Source of the DNA: Pseudomonadota bacterium
GTDB taxonomy: Bacteria; Pseudomonadota; Alphaproteobacteria; Rhizobiales; Xanthobacteraceae
DNA: 64,000 nt
Assembly (NCBI GenBank): GCA_023387735.1
Contig: JAEWHP010000042.1
Coordinates: 62,001-126,000 of the forward strand
Reading direction: 5' to 3'
Shown here: in pieces, positions 16,428 through 26,353 of the stretch
How positions within the stretch are numbered: position 1 is the stretch's first letter
How the letters are laid out: each line of letters opens with the position of its first letter
Position numbers and translations under genes: made by a program
Notes under the pieces: model-generated
The model's input: only the letters and a program-made list of their open reading frames with translations
The model's database searches: none
Told to the model about the DNA's origin: nothing

Positions 16428-17081
16428 TCAGGCCTCCACGAGCTTGCTGCGAACCGCGTATCGAACCAGCCCCGCAGTCGAATTGATGTTGAGCTTGCGC
16501 ATGGCGGCGGCCCGATGGGTCTCTGTCGTCTTTATGCTGAGGTTCAGGATAGCACTTACGCCCTTGTTGCTGTGTCCTTCCGCAACCAGTCTGACGATTG
16601 TCTTCTCTCGCGGTGAAAGCAACTGGTTGGCGTCGGCCCTGCCGGTTGTTACGCCCTTCACTTCGCTAGAGAACATGCTCTTCAATTCGTTCGAGAAAGA
16701 TCCCGCGTAGAACGGCTTGTGAATGATCAATGATTCGACAGCCGCCAACAGCATTTTGTTGGCGTCAGATTTCAGCAGGAATGCGCGCGCCCCCGCCCGA
16801 AACGCCTGCAGCGCAAGCACTTCGGAATCATGCATCGTAAAGATGAGGATTTCAGTGGTCTGTTGCTGTTCCCTGATGCGCCTCGCAACTTCAATTCCCG
16901 TCATGATGGGCATCTCGTGGTCGATAATGGCAACATCGGGCTTCCTGTCGAAAGCCCCAGCGACCGCCTCTTTGCCATCGCGCGCTTCGGCGACTACTTC
17001 CCAGCCGGCACGCCCTTCCAACACAGCACGCAGTCCCGATCGTACCGCTTCGTGATCGTCAGCAATGAGAATTCGCTTCAT
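16428..17081 (-). CDS. Second NarL/FixJ-type response regulator
   Basis: 217-residue regulator clearly paralogous to the one at 15555: receiver domain with LIADDHE, phospho-acceptor Asp near 54 (IIDHEMP), IFTMHDS and LLKSDA, then a LuxR-type helix-turn-helix ending EGHSNKGVSAILNLSIKTTETH. ATG 17081 is preferred to a TTG at 17099. It directly follows, 124 bases away, the stop of the histidine kinase gene read in the same direction, so the kinase probably phosphorylates this regulator, the neighbouring one, or both. Confidence 0.88.
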   Translation of the reverse strand: MKRILIADDHEAVRSGLRAVLEGRAGWEVVAEARDGKEAVAGAFDRKPDVAIIDHEMPIMTGIEVARRIREQQQTTEILIFTMHDSEVLALQAFRAGARAFLLKSDANKMLLAAVESLIIHKPFYAGSFSNELKSMFSSEVKGVTTGRADANQLLSPREKTIVRLVAEGHSNKGVSAILNLSIKTTETHRAAAMRKLNINSTAGLVRYAVRSKLVEA

Positions 17082-17205
17082 GATCGAACTAGACTCCAAA
17101 CAGAGTTCAATGCCGCAGCACGTCGAGCATCATCGACATTATCCTGGCGTTCGGCTCCAAATCTCCTCGTTCTGGCGAACTCCTCCATCATTCCGAGCAG
17201 CGCTT

Positions 17206-18354
17206 TCAATGTGGCTGCGCGATAGGCCTCTGATGTCCAGGAAAGCCGTGGCGACGCGCCGGCTGACGCACGCCCTTAAGTGGAACAAAGTGCGGAATGA
17301 CTGCACACAATGCAGTACCTCGGCCACCGGCCGCTGAATGGATTTCCAGAGTACCGCCGAGCTGCCGCAACCTGGCCCTCATGCCCGGAATTCCGACACC
17401 CAATGAAATCGCCTTCGAACCTGATCTCGCCCGCTTGCGAGGCATGCCGCGGCCATTGTCGGTGACCTGGAGCCTGAAGTGCGCATTTGTCGCGACCATC
17501 GCGACCTTCACCTGTGTCGCGTGGGCATGACGGAAGACATTCGCAAGGGCTTCTTGGACAATTCTCAGCACAGCGCGCTGCCGCTCGTAGGATAATTGAT
17601 CCACCTCGGGCACGATATTAATACTGGTCTTGAGCGAAGTGCGCGCTGCAAACCCCTCCACGAATTTTTCAATCGTCGCCTTCAGCCCATCGTTCAGCAG
17701 ATATTGCGGGTGCAGCAGGTAGGTGAAGGCACGGATTTCCCTCTGCGCCTGATCAATCGACGCATCGATATCATCGAATATCTTCTCTCCGCCGTCGCTA
17801 TCCTTGATCGCACGCCGCAATCGCATGACGTTCAAACTGGCGGCAATCAAATGCTGGCACGTCGAATCGTGCAGATCTGACGCAATCCGCTGTTGCACCT
17901 CTTCCTGAAGCGATAGCAGCCGGAGGTCCAGCTCCGCTGCAGCCCGCCTCCGGGCTCCCCTGTCGGTGACATCGACGGCCGCGCGCTTTTCGATCACCCG
18001 GTGGCTGCCGACGAGCTTGACGATGTTTCCGGTTTCGGGATCACGGACTGGATTGATCGTTGTTTCAAACTCGCGCCGCCGCCCGCCGAGAGTGAGGTGC
18101 TGCCGGTGGCGGACCGGTCTTCCTTCGGCAATGCAGGCGTCACAGGAAGCGCAAATCGACTTTGCGTCTTCCACGCTCATGCAGTCTTGAACAACCCTTT
18201 TCTGGTTGCCTTCGATCGAGATTCCCAGCGAGCGCTCGAACGCCGGATTCATGCTCTCGTAGAAAAACTGTCCGTCATCTGAAATCTGCAGCCCGAAAAG
18301 GTATTCCGGAGCATGCATCCAGTGAAGTTCATGGTACGCCGGCCGGGGACTCAT
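17206..18354 (-). CDS. Sensor histidine kinase with PAS domain (HisKA_3 type)
   Basis: 382-residue soluble kinase without membrane segments. A PAS-like domain covers about 15-125 and includes cysteines in ICASCDACIAEG, possibly redox or metal sensing. The dimerisation and phospho-acceptor box has His162 in ASDLHDST, and the ATPase domain has the N box EALANVFRHAHA, DNGRGMP and GIPGMRARL. The HisKA_3 type pairs with NarL-family regulators, matching the two regulators beside it. The signal is not known; the cysteine cluster makes a redox signal a reasonable guess. Confidence 0.88.
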   Translation of the reverse strand: MSPRPAYHELHWMHAPEYLFGLQISDDGQFFYESMNPAFERSLGISIEGNQKRVVQDCMSVEDAKSICASCDACIAEGRPVRHRQHLTLGGRRREFETTINPVRDPETGNIVKLVGSHRVIEKRAAVDVTDRGARRRAAAELDLRLLSLQEEVQQRIASDLHDSTCQHLIAASLNVMRLRRAIKDSDGGEKIFDDIDASIDQAQREIRAFTYLLHPQYLLNDGLKATIEKFVEGFAARTSLKTSINIVPEVDQLSYERQRAVLRIVQEALANVFRHAHATQVKVAMVATNAHFRLQVTDNGRGMPRKRARSGSKAISLGVGIPGMRARLRQLGGTLEIHSAAGGRGTALCAVIPHFVPLKGVRQPARRHGFPGHQRPIAQPH

Positions 18355-18970
18355 CGTACGTTCGCCCCTGATAGTTCCCGATCGCGCGGTCCAGCGTAGT
18401 GCTCGACTTCCTTGGGCAATGTTACTCTACGTCGCGCTCTTGGATTGCCTAAGTAAATACCCTCCGCAAAACACGCGTCAAGCATCTGTTTTGATGCCGG
18501 AAAGCGGGATTCTACTTGGCACATTCTGCACATTCTCTTTTTGTTTGAATTTTTAATCCAGAGGTCACAATCAAGGATTGAGCGCGATTTCAGCCACTTA
18601 ACGAAGAAAATGAAGGAACTATCGAAAATTCCGAACAGTCGAAATTCGGCAAAACTTCCAACGAACACGGCAATCACTGAGCAAAGGGCATCTTCGACGA
18701 ACCCAACTTTTCTTCTGGAAGAGTTCGGTCGCAATCGCTTTTGCATTCCTGTTCGCTGGCCGAATCATAAACCGTAAACCGACGAGACGCGGCGTTGGTG
18801 GAAGGCAGTATACCAGTTGGCGCTGGCGCAATCGTCATATGCGCGCGACGCCTTGTTCGTGGCCGGGCAATCAGCCGGAACGCTCAGTACATTTGCTGAT
18901 GGCTAAGGGGCTTCGCCCGGCTGAAGTTACCGAGAGAGATCGATCAGGCGCTGCCATCCGGGGTCCAGCC
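18355..18970. other. Divergent intergenic region, partly AT-richer
   Basis: About 615 bases between the leftward kinase gene and the rightward RND adaptor. The stretch near 18480-18700 is visibly richer in A and T than its surroundings. ORFs there lack codon bias and recognisable motifs, so I call none. It probably carries the promoters of both divergent genes; TTGGGCAAT at 18412-18420 resembles half of the dyad at 16286. Confidence 0.4.
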
Positions 18971-20080
18971 ATGCCTTCACGCTGCGGCGAAGTGAAATTG
19001 TGTCGATTGCTGATGACAGCGCTTGTTGCAACCGCGCCGGCATTATCGCTCGCGGCGTGTCAGCGCGAGACCGAAGCCGCCGCGCCGGCCGCCCGGCCGG
19101 TGCGGACGGCGACCGTCGAGAAGCGCGAGGCCGGCCAGGCACTGACATTTACCGGCCGCATCGAGGCCGAGGATGAGGTGAACGTCGCGTTTCGGATTTC
19201 GGGGCGGCTCCTGGAAAACAACGGCAAGCTCGGGGATCGGGTGCAGGCCGGGCAGATCATTGCACGCCTCGAACCACAGAACGAACTGAACACGCTGCGG
19301 CAGGCGCAAGCAGGTCTCGCCGCTGCCCAGGGACAATTGACGCAGGCGCGCAATCACTTCGAGCGTCAGGAAACACTTCTTGCGCAGGGATGGACGACGC
19401 GGGCCAACTTCGATGTCGCGACGCAGGCGCAGCAAACTGCCCAGTCGCAGGTGGACGCCGCGGAAGCCCAACTCCGCACCGCGCATGATCTGGTGAGCTT
19501 CACAGAGCTCAAGGCCGATGCGCCAGGGACAATAACCGCAACAGGCCCTAGCGCTGGCGAAGTCGTTCAGGCAGGGCAAATGATCGCCAGGCTGGCGCGG
19601 AAGGACGGGCGCGATGCGGTTTTTGACATTCCCGCCCAGCTACTTCGGTCGACAACGAGCGATCCACAGATCACCGTCAGCCTGACCGACGATCCGTCGG
19701 TCAAGGCGCAGGGCCGAATCCGCGAGGTCGCCGCCCAGGCCAATCCCGTCACCCGGACCTTCGAGGTCAAGGTCGGCTTGACCGATCCCCCGCCCGCCAT
19801 GCGACTTGGAGCAACCGTCGTCGGGCGCCTGCAAACCGATTCCGGGCCGATCATTGACATTCCGTCAACGGCCTTGACGAAGATAAATCAGCAACCTGCA
19901 GTGTGGATTGTTGATCCCTCGACTAAAACGGTTTCCATCCGAAACGTCGACGTCTTGCGTTTTGATCAGGCGCGGGTGGTCGTTTCCCAGGGACTGGACA
20001 CTGGCGAAATCGTGGTCACAGCAGGCGTCCAGGCACTCCACCCGGGCCAGAAGATTCGCCTGCTCGGGTCAGAGCCATGA
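18971..20080 (+). CDS. RND efflux periplasmic adaptor lipoprotein
   Basis: 369-residue membrane-fusion protein linking an RND pump to an outer-membrane channel. It has a lipoprotein signal with lipobox LAAC near residue 28, a biotinyl-lipoyl half motif (GDRVQAGQIIARLEPQ), a coiled-coil hairpin rich in Ala and Gln (about residues 95-160), and the beta-barrel region. The start is taken at ATG 18971; ATG 19013 is also possible. It overlaps the pump gene by four bases (ATGA). No outer-membrane channel or TetR repressor gene is adjacent, so the channel must come from elsewhere. Substrate unknown. Confidence 0.88.
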   Translation: MPSRCGEVKLCRLLMTALVATAPALSLAACQRETEAAAPAARPVRTATVEKREAGQALTFTGRIEAEDEVNVAFRISGRLLENNGKLGDRVQAGQIIARLEPQNELNTLRQAQAGLAAAQGQLTQARNHFERQETLLAQGWTTRANFDVATQAQQTAQSQVDAAEAQLRTAHDLVSFTELKADAPGTITATGPSAGEVVQAGQMIARLARKDGRDAVFDIPAQLLRSTTSDPQITVSLTDDPSVKAQGRIREVAAQANPVTRTFEVKVGLTDPPPAMRLGATVVGRLQTDSGPIIDIPSTALTKINQQPAVWIVDPSTKTVSIRNVDVLRFDQARVVVSQGLDTGEIVVTAGVQALHPGQKIRLLGSEP

Positions 20081-23000
20081 TCAACCTCTCCGAATGGGCG
20101 CTCAAACACCGTTCACTCGTCGCCTACATCATGATCGTCGCCGTCATTGCCGGCGTCTTTTCCTACTACCGGCTTGGCCGGAGCGAAGATCCTTCCTTCA
20201 TCATCAAGACCATGGTCGTACAGGCGGCCTGGCCGGGAGCGACCGTCGAGGAGACGCTCAAGCAGGTAACCGAGCGGCTCGAGCGCAAACTGCAGGAAAC
20301 GCCTCACCTGGACTTTCTCCGCAGCTTCACGCGCGCCGGCGTCACGACGATCTTCGTCAACCTGAAGGGCAGCGCGAACGCCAAGGAGGTTGCCGACACC
20401 TGGTATCAGGTCCGCAAGAATATCGGAGATATTCGCCACACGCTTCCGGCGGGAATCGTCGGACCCGGCTTCAACGACGACTTCGGCGACACATTCGGCA
20501 TTATCTACGGCTTTACCAGCGACGGCTTCACGCATCGCGAACTGCGCGATCGTGTCGAGGATATCCGCTCCCAGCTTCTCCTGGTGCCCGACGTCTCGAA
20601 AATCGAAGTGTTGGGAGCTCAAGACGAGAGGATCTTCGTCGAATTTTCGATCAAGGAACTCGCCACGCTGGGGATCGACCGGTCCGCGTTGATCGCGGCA
20701 CTGCAGGCGCAGAACATCGTGCGCCCGGCTGGAACGATTGAAACCGGCAACGAAAATCTTTCGCTGCGCGTTTCAGGCGCGTTTACGTCGGAACAGGACG
20801 TCGCGAACACCAATTTCGTAGCGGGTGGACGCGTGCTCCGGCTCAGCGACATCGCGCAAATACGGCGCGACTATTCCGACCCGCCGCAGCCGCAATTTCG
20901 AGTCAACGGCGCGCCGGCCATCGGGCTCGCAATTGCGATGCGAGACGGCGGTGACATCCTTGCTCTGGGCGCAAACATCAAGCAATTGATGGCGCGGGTC
21001 ACCGCGGACCTCCCAATCGGCATAGAGCCCTTTCTCATTGCGGACCAGGCCGTCACCGTCGACGGCGCCATTTCGGAATTCATGACATCGCTGCTGCAAG
21101 CGATCGCCATTATTCTCGTTGTCAGCTTCATCAGCCTCGGCGTCCGGCCTGGCCTCATCATCGCGCTCTCCATTCCGCTGACGCTGGCCATCGTCTTTCC
21201 GATCATGCAAATGGCGGCCATCGATATGCAACGCATTTCGCTGGGCGCGCTGATCATCGCCCTCGCTTTGCTCGTCGACGACGCGATGACGACGACCGAC
21301 GCCACACTGAATCGCCTGGCGGCAGGCGACGACAAGGTCGAGGCCGCGACCTACGCGTTCCGAACCTACGCCCTTGCCATGCTCGCGGGAACGCTGGTGA
21401 CGATCGCGGGCTTCGTCCCCGTCGGCTTTGCAGCGAGTTCGGCCGGCGAGTACACGTTTTCGCTCTTTGCGGTAGTCAGCATCGCGCTGATCGTGTCCTG
21501 GTTCGTCGCGGTGATCTTTGCGCCACTGCTGGGCGTCGTCATTCTCAAACCGCCGAAGGCTGCGGCCAACGCCGAGCCCGGCAGGGTATTCCGGTGGTAT
21601 CGGAGTTTTCTCACCTTCGCCATGCGGGCGAAATGGCTGACCATCTTCGTTTCGTTGGCGCTCTTCGTGGCATCCTTTCTCGCGCTTCCACTCATCCCCC
21701 GGCAGTTCTTTCCGTCCTCAGACCGCCCGGAATTGCTGGTCGACCTCAGTCTGCCGCAGAATGCGTCGATCTATGCCAGCGAAACGGCGGCACAAAAACT
21801 CGATGCTGCGCTGAAGGGCGATCCGGACGTCGCGCGCTGGAGCACCTATGTGGGCCGCGGTGCCATTCGTTTCTATCTGCCCCTCAACGTTCAGCTGCCG
21901 AACAGCTTCTTCAGCCAGGCGGTGATTGTTGCCAAGGACGTTGCGGCACGCGAACGACTTCGCCTGAAGCTGGAAAAGATCCTGGCCAACGAATTTCCAA
22001 GCGCAATTTCGCGGGTCTCCCCGCTTGAACTTGGGCCTCCGGTCGGATGGCCCGTGCAATACCGCGTCAGCGGCCCCGATGTAGATCAGGTGCGCGGGAT
22101 TGCTCTCAAGGTCGCCCAGATCATTGCCACGAATCCCAAGGCCGAAAAGGTCAATTTTGACTGGATCGAGCCCGCCCGCCAGGTGCGCATTCGCGTCGAC
22201 CAGGATGAGGCGCGCCTGCTGGGGCTCAGTTCGCAGGCAATAGCCAGCGTTATGAATACCGTCGTATCCGGTACCTCTGTTACGCAGGTGCGCGACGATA
22301 TCTACCTGGTCGATGTTATCGCCCGTGCGACGGATGAGCAGCGCGTCTCGCTTGATACCCTGCGCACCGTGCAGGTGCCGTTGCCGGGCGGGAGAACGGT
22401 TCCGCTCAGTCAGTTTGCGACCTTCGAATACGGCCAGGAATATCCCCTGATCTGGCGCCGCGACCGCGTCCCGACCCTGACGGTGCAAGCCGATATCGTC
22501 GCGGGCTCCCTGCCGGAGACCGTTGTAAGTGCGCTTTCGCCCAAGGTTGACGCTCTGACGAAAACCCTCCCTGCCGGCTATCGCATCGTTGTGGGCGGGA
22601 CCGTCGAGGAAAGCGCGAAATCCCAGGCCTCCGTGATCGCCGTGGTACCGGTCATGCTGCTTATCATGCTGACCGTCCTCATGGCGCAGTTGCAGAGCTT
22701 CCAACGGTTGTTCCTGGTTCTCAGCGTCGCGCCGCTCGGCCTGATCGGCGTCGTCGCGGCACTCCTCCTGTCCGGCAGGCCGTTGGGCTTCGTAGCCATT
22801 CTTGGCATCCTGGCGCTGCTAGGCATGATCACCAAGAATGCAGTGATCCTGATCGGCCAGATCGAGGCAGAGCGTTCTCAGGGAAAAAATGTCTGGGATG
22901 CTGCCGTCGATGCCAGTAGCTCCCGTTTCCGGCCAATCATGTTGACCGCCGTGTCGACCGTTCTCGGCATGATACCCATCGCTCCGACGGTGTTCTGGGG

Positions 23001-23142
23001 ACCGATGGCGTTCGCGATCATGGGAGGCTTGCTGGTAGCGACAATTTTGACACTGATATTTCTGCCCACCTTGTATGTTGCCTGGTTCAGGGGCGTCGAG
23101 GGATCGTCAGCCTCTTCGTCGAAGTCCAGCGTGGCGGTTTGA
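20077..23142 (+). CDS. RND efflux pump permease
   Basis: 1021-residue inner-membrane transporter of the AcrB/MexF-like superfamily, expelling compounds using the proton gradient. The usual layout is present: TM1 near residue 15, a large periplasmic loop, a TM2-6 block around 330-480, TM7 near 520, a second loop and a TM8-12 block from about 850. The proton-relay pair is in TM4 (LLVDDAMTTTDA). The family motif GRPLGFVAILGILALLGMI occurs in TM10-11. Full length and intact. Cotranscribed with the adaptor. The HAE-1 or HAE-3 subgroup cannot be decided by eye, so substrates are unknown. Confidence 0.9.
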   Translation: MINLSEWALKHRSLVAYIMIVAVIAGVFSYYRLGRSEDPSFIIKTMVVQAAWPGATVEETLKQVTERLERKLQETPHLDFLRSFTRAGVTTIFVNLKGSANAKEVADTWYQVRKNIGDIRHTLPAGIVGPGFNDDFGDTFGIIYGFTSDGFTHRELRDRVEDIRSQLLLVPDVSKIEVLGAQDERIFVEFSIKELATLGIDRSALIAALQAQNIVRPAGTIETGNENLSLRVSGAFTSEQDVANTNFVAGGRVLRLSDIAQIRRDYSDPPQPQFRVNGAPAIGLAIAMRDGGDILALGANIKQLMARVTADLPIGIEPFLIADQAVTVDGAISEFMTSLLQAIAIILVVSFISLGVRPGLIIALSIPLTLAIVFPIMQMAAIDMQRISLGALIIALALLVDDAMTTTDATLNRLAAGDDKVEAATYAFRTYALAMLAGTLVTIAGFVPVGFAASSAGEYTFSLFAVVSIALIVSWFVAVIFAPLLGVVILKPPKAAANAEPGRVFRWYRSFLTFAMRAKWLTIFVSLALFVASFLALPLIPRQFFPSSDRPELLVDLSLPQNASIYASETAAQKLDAALKGDPDVARWSTYVGRGAIRFYLPLNVQLPNSFFSQAVIVAKDVAARERLRLKLEKILANEFPSAISRVSPLELGPPVGWPVQYRVSGPDVDQVRGIALKVAQIIATNPKAEKVNFDWIEPARQVRIRVDQDEARLLGLSSQAIASVMNTVVSGTSVTQVRDDIYLVDVIARATDEQRVSLDTLRTVQVPLPGGRTVPLSQFATFEYGQEYPLIWRRDRVPTLTVQADIVAGSLPETVVSALSPKVDALTKTLPAGYRIVVGGTVEESAKSQASVIAVVPVMLLIMLTVLMAQLQSFQRLFLVLSVAPLGLIGVVAALLLSGRPLGFVAILGILALLGMITKNAVILIGQIEAERSQGKNVWDAAVDASSSRFRPIMLTAVSTVLGMIPIAPTVFWGPMAFAIMGGLLVATILTLIFLPTLYVAWFRGVEGSSASSSKSSVAV

Positions 23143-23226
23143 ATGAAATCGCCCATGCGGGACGTGTACCGAACCGGTCAGCACAAGCGTTAGCGAAAAT
23201 GGGTTTGCCTTGATCGAACCCAAACC

Positions 23227-24684
23227 ATGGCTTCGTTGAACGTCATGACATCCTCGTCGAATTCATCCGATCAGAAGCTCTCGCGCGGCGCGCTGATCGC
23301 ACTCGTCGTCGGATCGATGGTCGGCTCGGGTATCTTTGCCCTGCCGTCGTCGTTCGGCCGCGCCACCGGCGGCCTCGGTGCCCTGATTGCGTGGGGAATC
23401 GCGGGCGCGGGAATGCTGATGCTCGCTTTCGTCTTTCAGACGTTGTCGAGGCGTAAGCCTGATCTGGACTCGGGCATCTACGCCTATGCCAAGGCAGGCT
23501 TTGGCGATTACCCTGGTTTTGCATCGGCTGTGGGCTACTGGATTGGTTGCTGTCTGGCCGATGTCGCTTGCCTGGTTCTGATCAAGGCGACGTTGGGCCA
23601 ATTCTTTTCGGTCTTTGGCGACGGAACCACCCCAATCGCGATCGCCGCCGCGAGCGCGCTCTTGTGGGGCGTGCATATCCTGATCCTGCGCGGCATCAAG
23701 GAAGCTGCGGCCCTCAATACGATTGCGACCTTCGCCAAGATGGTGCCGATACTGCTCTTCATCGTCATTGTCATATTTGCATTCAAGGGCGACGTCTTTG
23801 CGGAAAACTTCTGGGGCGGAGAAGAGCCGACCTTCGCCAACGTATCAAATCAGGTCCGCAACACGATGCTGGTCACCGTGTTCGTTTTCGTCGGGATCGA
23901 GGGCGCGAGTGTCTACTCGCGCTACGCCAGGAACCGGAACGATGTCGGGATCGCGACCATTCTGGGCTTTCTCGGCGTACTCGCCCTGCTCGTGCTTGTC
24001 ACGATGCTGTCGTACGGCATTTTGCTGCGTCCGGAGTTGAGGGCGCTCGCCACGCCTTCGATGGCTGGCGTACTCGAGGCCATCGTCGGACCGTGGGGCA
24101 AGATCTTCATCAGCGTCGGCCTTCTCATTTCCGTTCTCGGCAACTACCTGTCCTGGTCGCTGCTCGCCGCGGAAGTCCTCCACTCCGCGGCGGTGAATCG
24201 CACGATGCCGACGTTTCTCGCATACGAGAACGCCAGGAAGGTCCCTGCGGGCGCGCTTTGGCTGACGAACATCGTCATTCAGGTTTTCCTGCTCGTCACC
24301 TATTTTGCGGAGTACGCATTCACGCTTGCGCTCAAGATGACGAGCTCGATGACCCTGATTCCCTATTTGCTCGTTGCCGCCTACGGGCTCAAACTCGCCT
24401 GGACCGGAGAAACCTACGCGGCAGATTCGCGTAGCCGCGCCGTCGACTGGATCCGCGGCGCGATTGCGACGGTTTACGCCGCCGGCATGATCTACGCCGG
24501 CGGTGCGAAGTTTTTGCTGCTGTCCGCACTTCTCTACGCGCCCGGAACCGCCTTGTTCATCATCGCGAGACGCGAGCAGAAGAAGGTCACCTTTACCCCT
24601 GTCGAGTGGCTGCTATTCGGCGCCATCCTGATTGCGGCAGCCATCGCCCTGTACAGTCTCGCGGCTGGCACGCTTTCGATCTAG
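23227..24684 (+). CDS. arcD: Basic amino acid antiporter, ArcD-like (copy 1)
   Basis: 485-residue APC-superfamily antiporter with about twelve membrane segments, of the group that exchanges arginine for ornithine or a related product. The signature [16 protein letters not shown] lies in TM1, and [22 protein letters not shown] and [12 protein letters not shown] are typical of this group. It is paralogous over its whole length to the next gene. Position upstream of arginine deiminase supports an arginine role. Starts at ATG 23227, 84 bases after the RND pump stop. Which amino acid is returned is unknown because no ornithine-producing gene is nearby. Confidence 0.82.
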   Translation: MASLNVMTSSSNSSDQKLSRGALIALVVGSMVGSGIFALPSSFGRATGGLGALIAWGIAGAGMLMLAFVFQTLSRRKPDLDSGIYAYAKAGFGDYPGFASAVGYWIGCCLADVACLVLIKATLGQFFSVFGDGTTPIAIAAASALLWGVHILILRGIKEAAALNTIATFAKMVPILLFIVIVIFAFKGDVFAENFWGGEEPTFANVSNQVRNTMLVTVFVFVGIEGASVYSRYARNRNDVGIATILGFLGVLALLVLVTMLSYGILLRPELRALATPSMAGVLEAIVGPWGKIFISVGLLISVLGNYLSWSLLAAEVLHSAAVNRTMPTFLAYENARKVPAGALWLTNIVIQVFLLVTYFAEYAFTLALKMTSSMTLIPYLLVAAYGLKLAWTGETYAADSRSRAVDWIRGAIATVYAAGMIYAGGAKFLLLSALLYAPGTALFIIARREQKKVTFTPVEWLLFGAILIAAAIALYSLAAGTLSI

Positions 24685-24908
24685 CAGCTTGTCTTCGCAT
24701 TCGCGGCAAGGGTGTTCCCTCACCGGCGTCTCGGTGGATCACCCGATATCGGGAGTCACGCCAAACGTGCAGGGTGCTTGCAGGGGGCCACCTCTGAAGC
24801 AGCGCTGCAATTGCGGCCACAACTCCGTCGGAGTTACCGCCAATCCAGCCTTATTGGGGTCATGGCCGTCTAACGAGGATTTTCGTCATCGGAACTGTCG
24901 GGACCGGC

Positions 24909-26339
24909 ATGACGTCGCAGCCAATACAAAAGCTCTCTTTGTTCGCCCTGACCGCGATGGTGGTCGGGTCGATGGTGGGTTCGGGGATATTTTCATTGCC
25001 CCGGACCTTCGGCATTGCGACGGGACCTTTCGGCGCCATCTTCGCATGGAGCATCGCGGCGGGCGGCATGTACACGCTGGCCCGCGTCTTTCAGGCGCTT
25101 GCCGAACGCAAACCCGATCTGGATGCCGGCGTCTATGCCTACGCCAAGGCTGGATTCGGCGATTATCCCGGCTTCCTGTCCGCGCTCGGCTACTGGATCG
25201 GCAGTTGCATCGGCAACGTTTCGTACTGGGTCCTGATCAAGTCGACGCTCGGCGCCTTCTTTCCGGTGTTTGGCGACGGCAACACGGTTGCGGCGATCGT
25301 CGTCGCCTCGATCGGGATTTGGCTTTTTCACTTCATGATCCTGAGAGGCGTGCAGCAGGCTGCCGCCATTAACATGGTCGTTACCATCGCAAAGATCGTC
25401 CCGATCCTGGTTTTCATCGTCATCCTGATCTTCGCCTTCAAGGCCGATCTCTTCCGCGCCAACTTCTGGGGCGGCGAAGGCATGCCACAGGCGAGCTTGT
25501 TCGATCAGATTCGGGCGACCATGCTTGTCACGGTGTTCGTCTTCCTCGGAATTGAGGGCGCGAGCGTCTATTCGCGCTATGCAAAGAAGCGTTCCGATGT
25601 CGGCACGGCGACGATCATCGGCTTTCTCGGGGTGACCTCCCTGATGGTGCTGGTCAGCATGCTGCCGTACGCCGTTCTTGCCCGCGCCGACATTGCCGGA
25701 ATGCGCCAGCCATCGATGGCGACCGTGCTGGAGGCCGTGGTCGGCCCCTGGGGCGCGATCTTCGTCAGTGTCGGCCTGCTCATTTCGGTGCTCGGCGCTT
25801 ATCTTGCCTGGTCGCTGATCTGCGCGGAAGTCCTCTCGATCGCCGCCAAGACCAGGGACATGCCGCGGGTATTCGGAACCGAGAACCAGAACAAGGTGCC
25901 GGCGGCGGCACTATGGCTGACCAACATTATCGTCCAGCTTTTCGTCATAAGCACCTATTGGTCCAACGATGCTTTTTCGCTGATGCTCAACCTGACGAGC
26001 GTGATGTCGCTGATTCCCTTCCTGCTGGTCGCGGCGTACGGGCTTTTGATCACCACGCGCGGCGAGACCTACGACTTGAGCCCGCAGGAGCGCACGCGCG
26101 ACCTGATCTTCGCCAGCATCGCCGTGATCTATACCCTGTTCCTGATCTACGCCGCCGGCATGAAATTCCTGGTGCTCTCGGCGATCCTCTACGGGCCCGG
26201 CACCGTGCTCTACATCTGGGCCAAGCGGGAACAGAACAAGCAGGTCTTTACGGCGGTGGAATGGGCGATTTTTGCCGTAGCCCTCCTCGGCGCGGCAGTC
26301 GGCATCCACGGGCTGGCGACAGGCTATATCACCATCTAG
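24909..26339 (+). CDS. arcD: Basic amino acid antiporter, ArcD-like (copy 2)
   Basis: 476-residue APC antiporter closely resembling the preceding gene: [16 protein letters not shown] in TM1, [24 protein letters not shown] after TM2, and [12 protein letters not shown]. The two form a tandem duplicate pair with 224 bases between. It ends 14 bases before arginine deiminase, so those two are surely cotranscribed. This makes copy 2 the more likely arginine importer for deiminase; copy 1 may prefer another substrate or be the exporter. Confidence 0.85.
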   Translation: MTSQPIQKLSLFALTAMVVGSMVGSGIFSLPRTFGIATGPFGAIFAWSIAAGGMYTLARVFQALAERKPDLDAGVYAYAKAGFGDYPGFLSALGYWIGSCIGNVSYWVLIKSTLGAFFPVFGDGNTVAAIVVASIGIWLFHFMILRGVQQAAAINMVVTIAKIVPILVFIVILIFAFKADLFRANFWGGEGMPQASLFDQIRATMLVTVFVFLGIEGASVYSRYAKKRSDVGTATIIGFLGVTSLMVLVSMLPYAVLARADIAGMRQPSMATVLEAVVGPWGAIFVSVGLLISVLGAYLAWSLICAEVLSIAAKTRDMPRVFGTENQNKVPAAALWLTNIIVQLFVISTYWSNDAFSLMLNLTSVMSLIPFLLVAAYGLLITTRGETYDLSPQERTRDLIFASIAVIYTLFLIYAAGMKFLVLSAILYGPGTVLYIWAKREQNKQVFTAVEWAIFAVALLGAAVGIHGLATGYITI

Positions 26340-26353
26340 GCAAGGCAGTTTCC

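Noticed and set aside
18351..18746. 131-codon minus-strand ORF in the AT-richer divergent region
   Set aside because: No recognisable domain, poor codon use and no ribosome site; the region is more likely regulatory.
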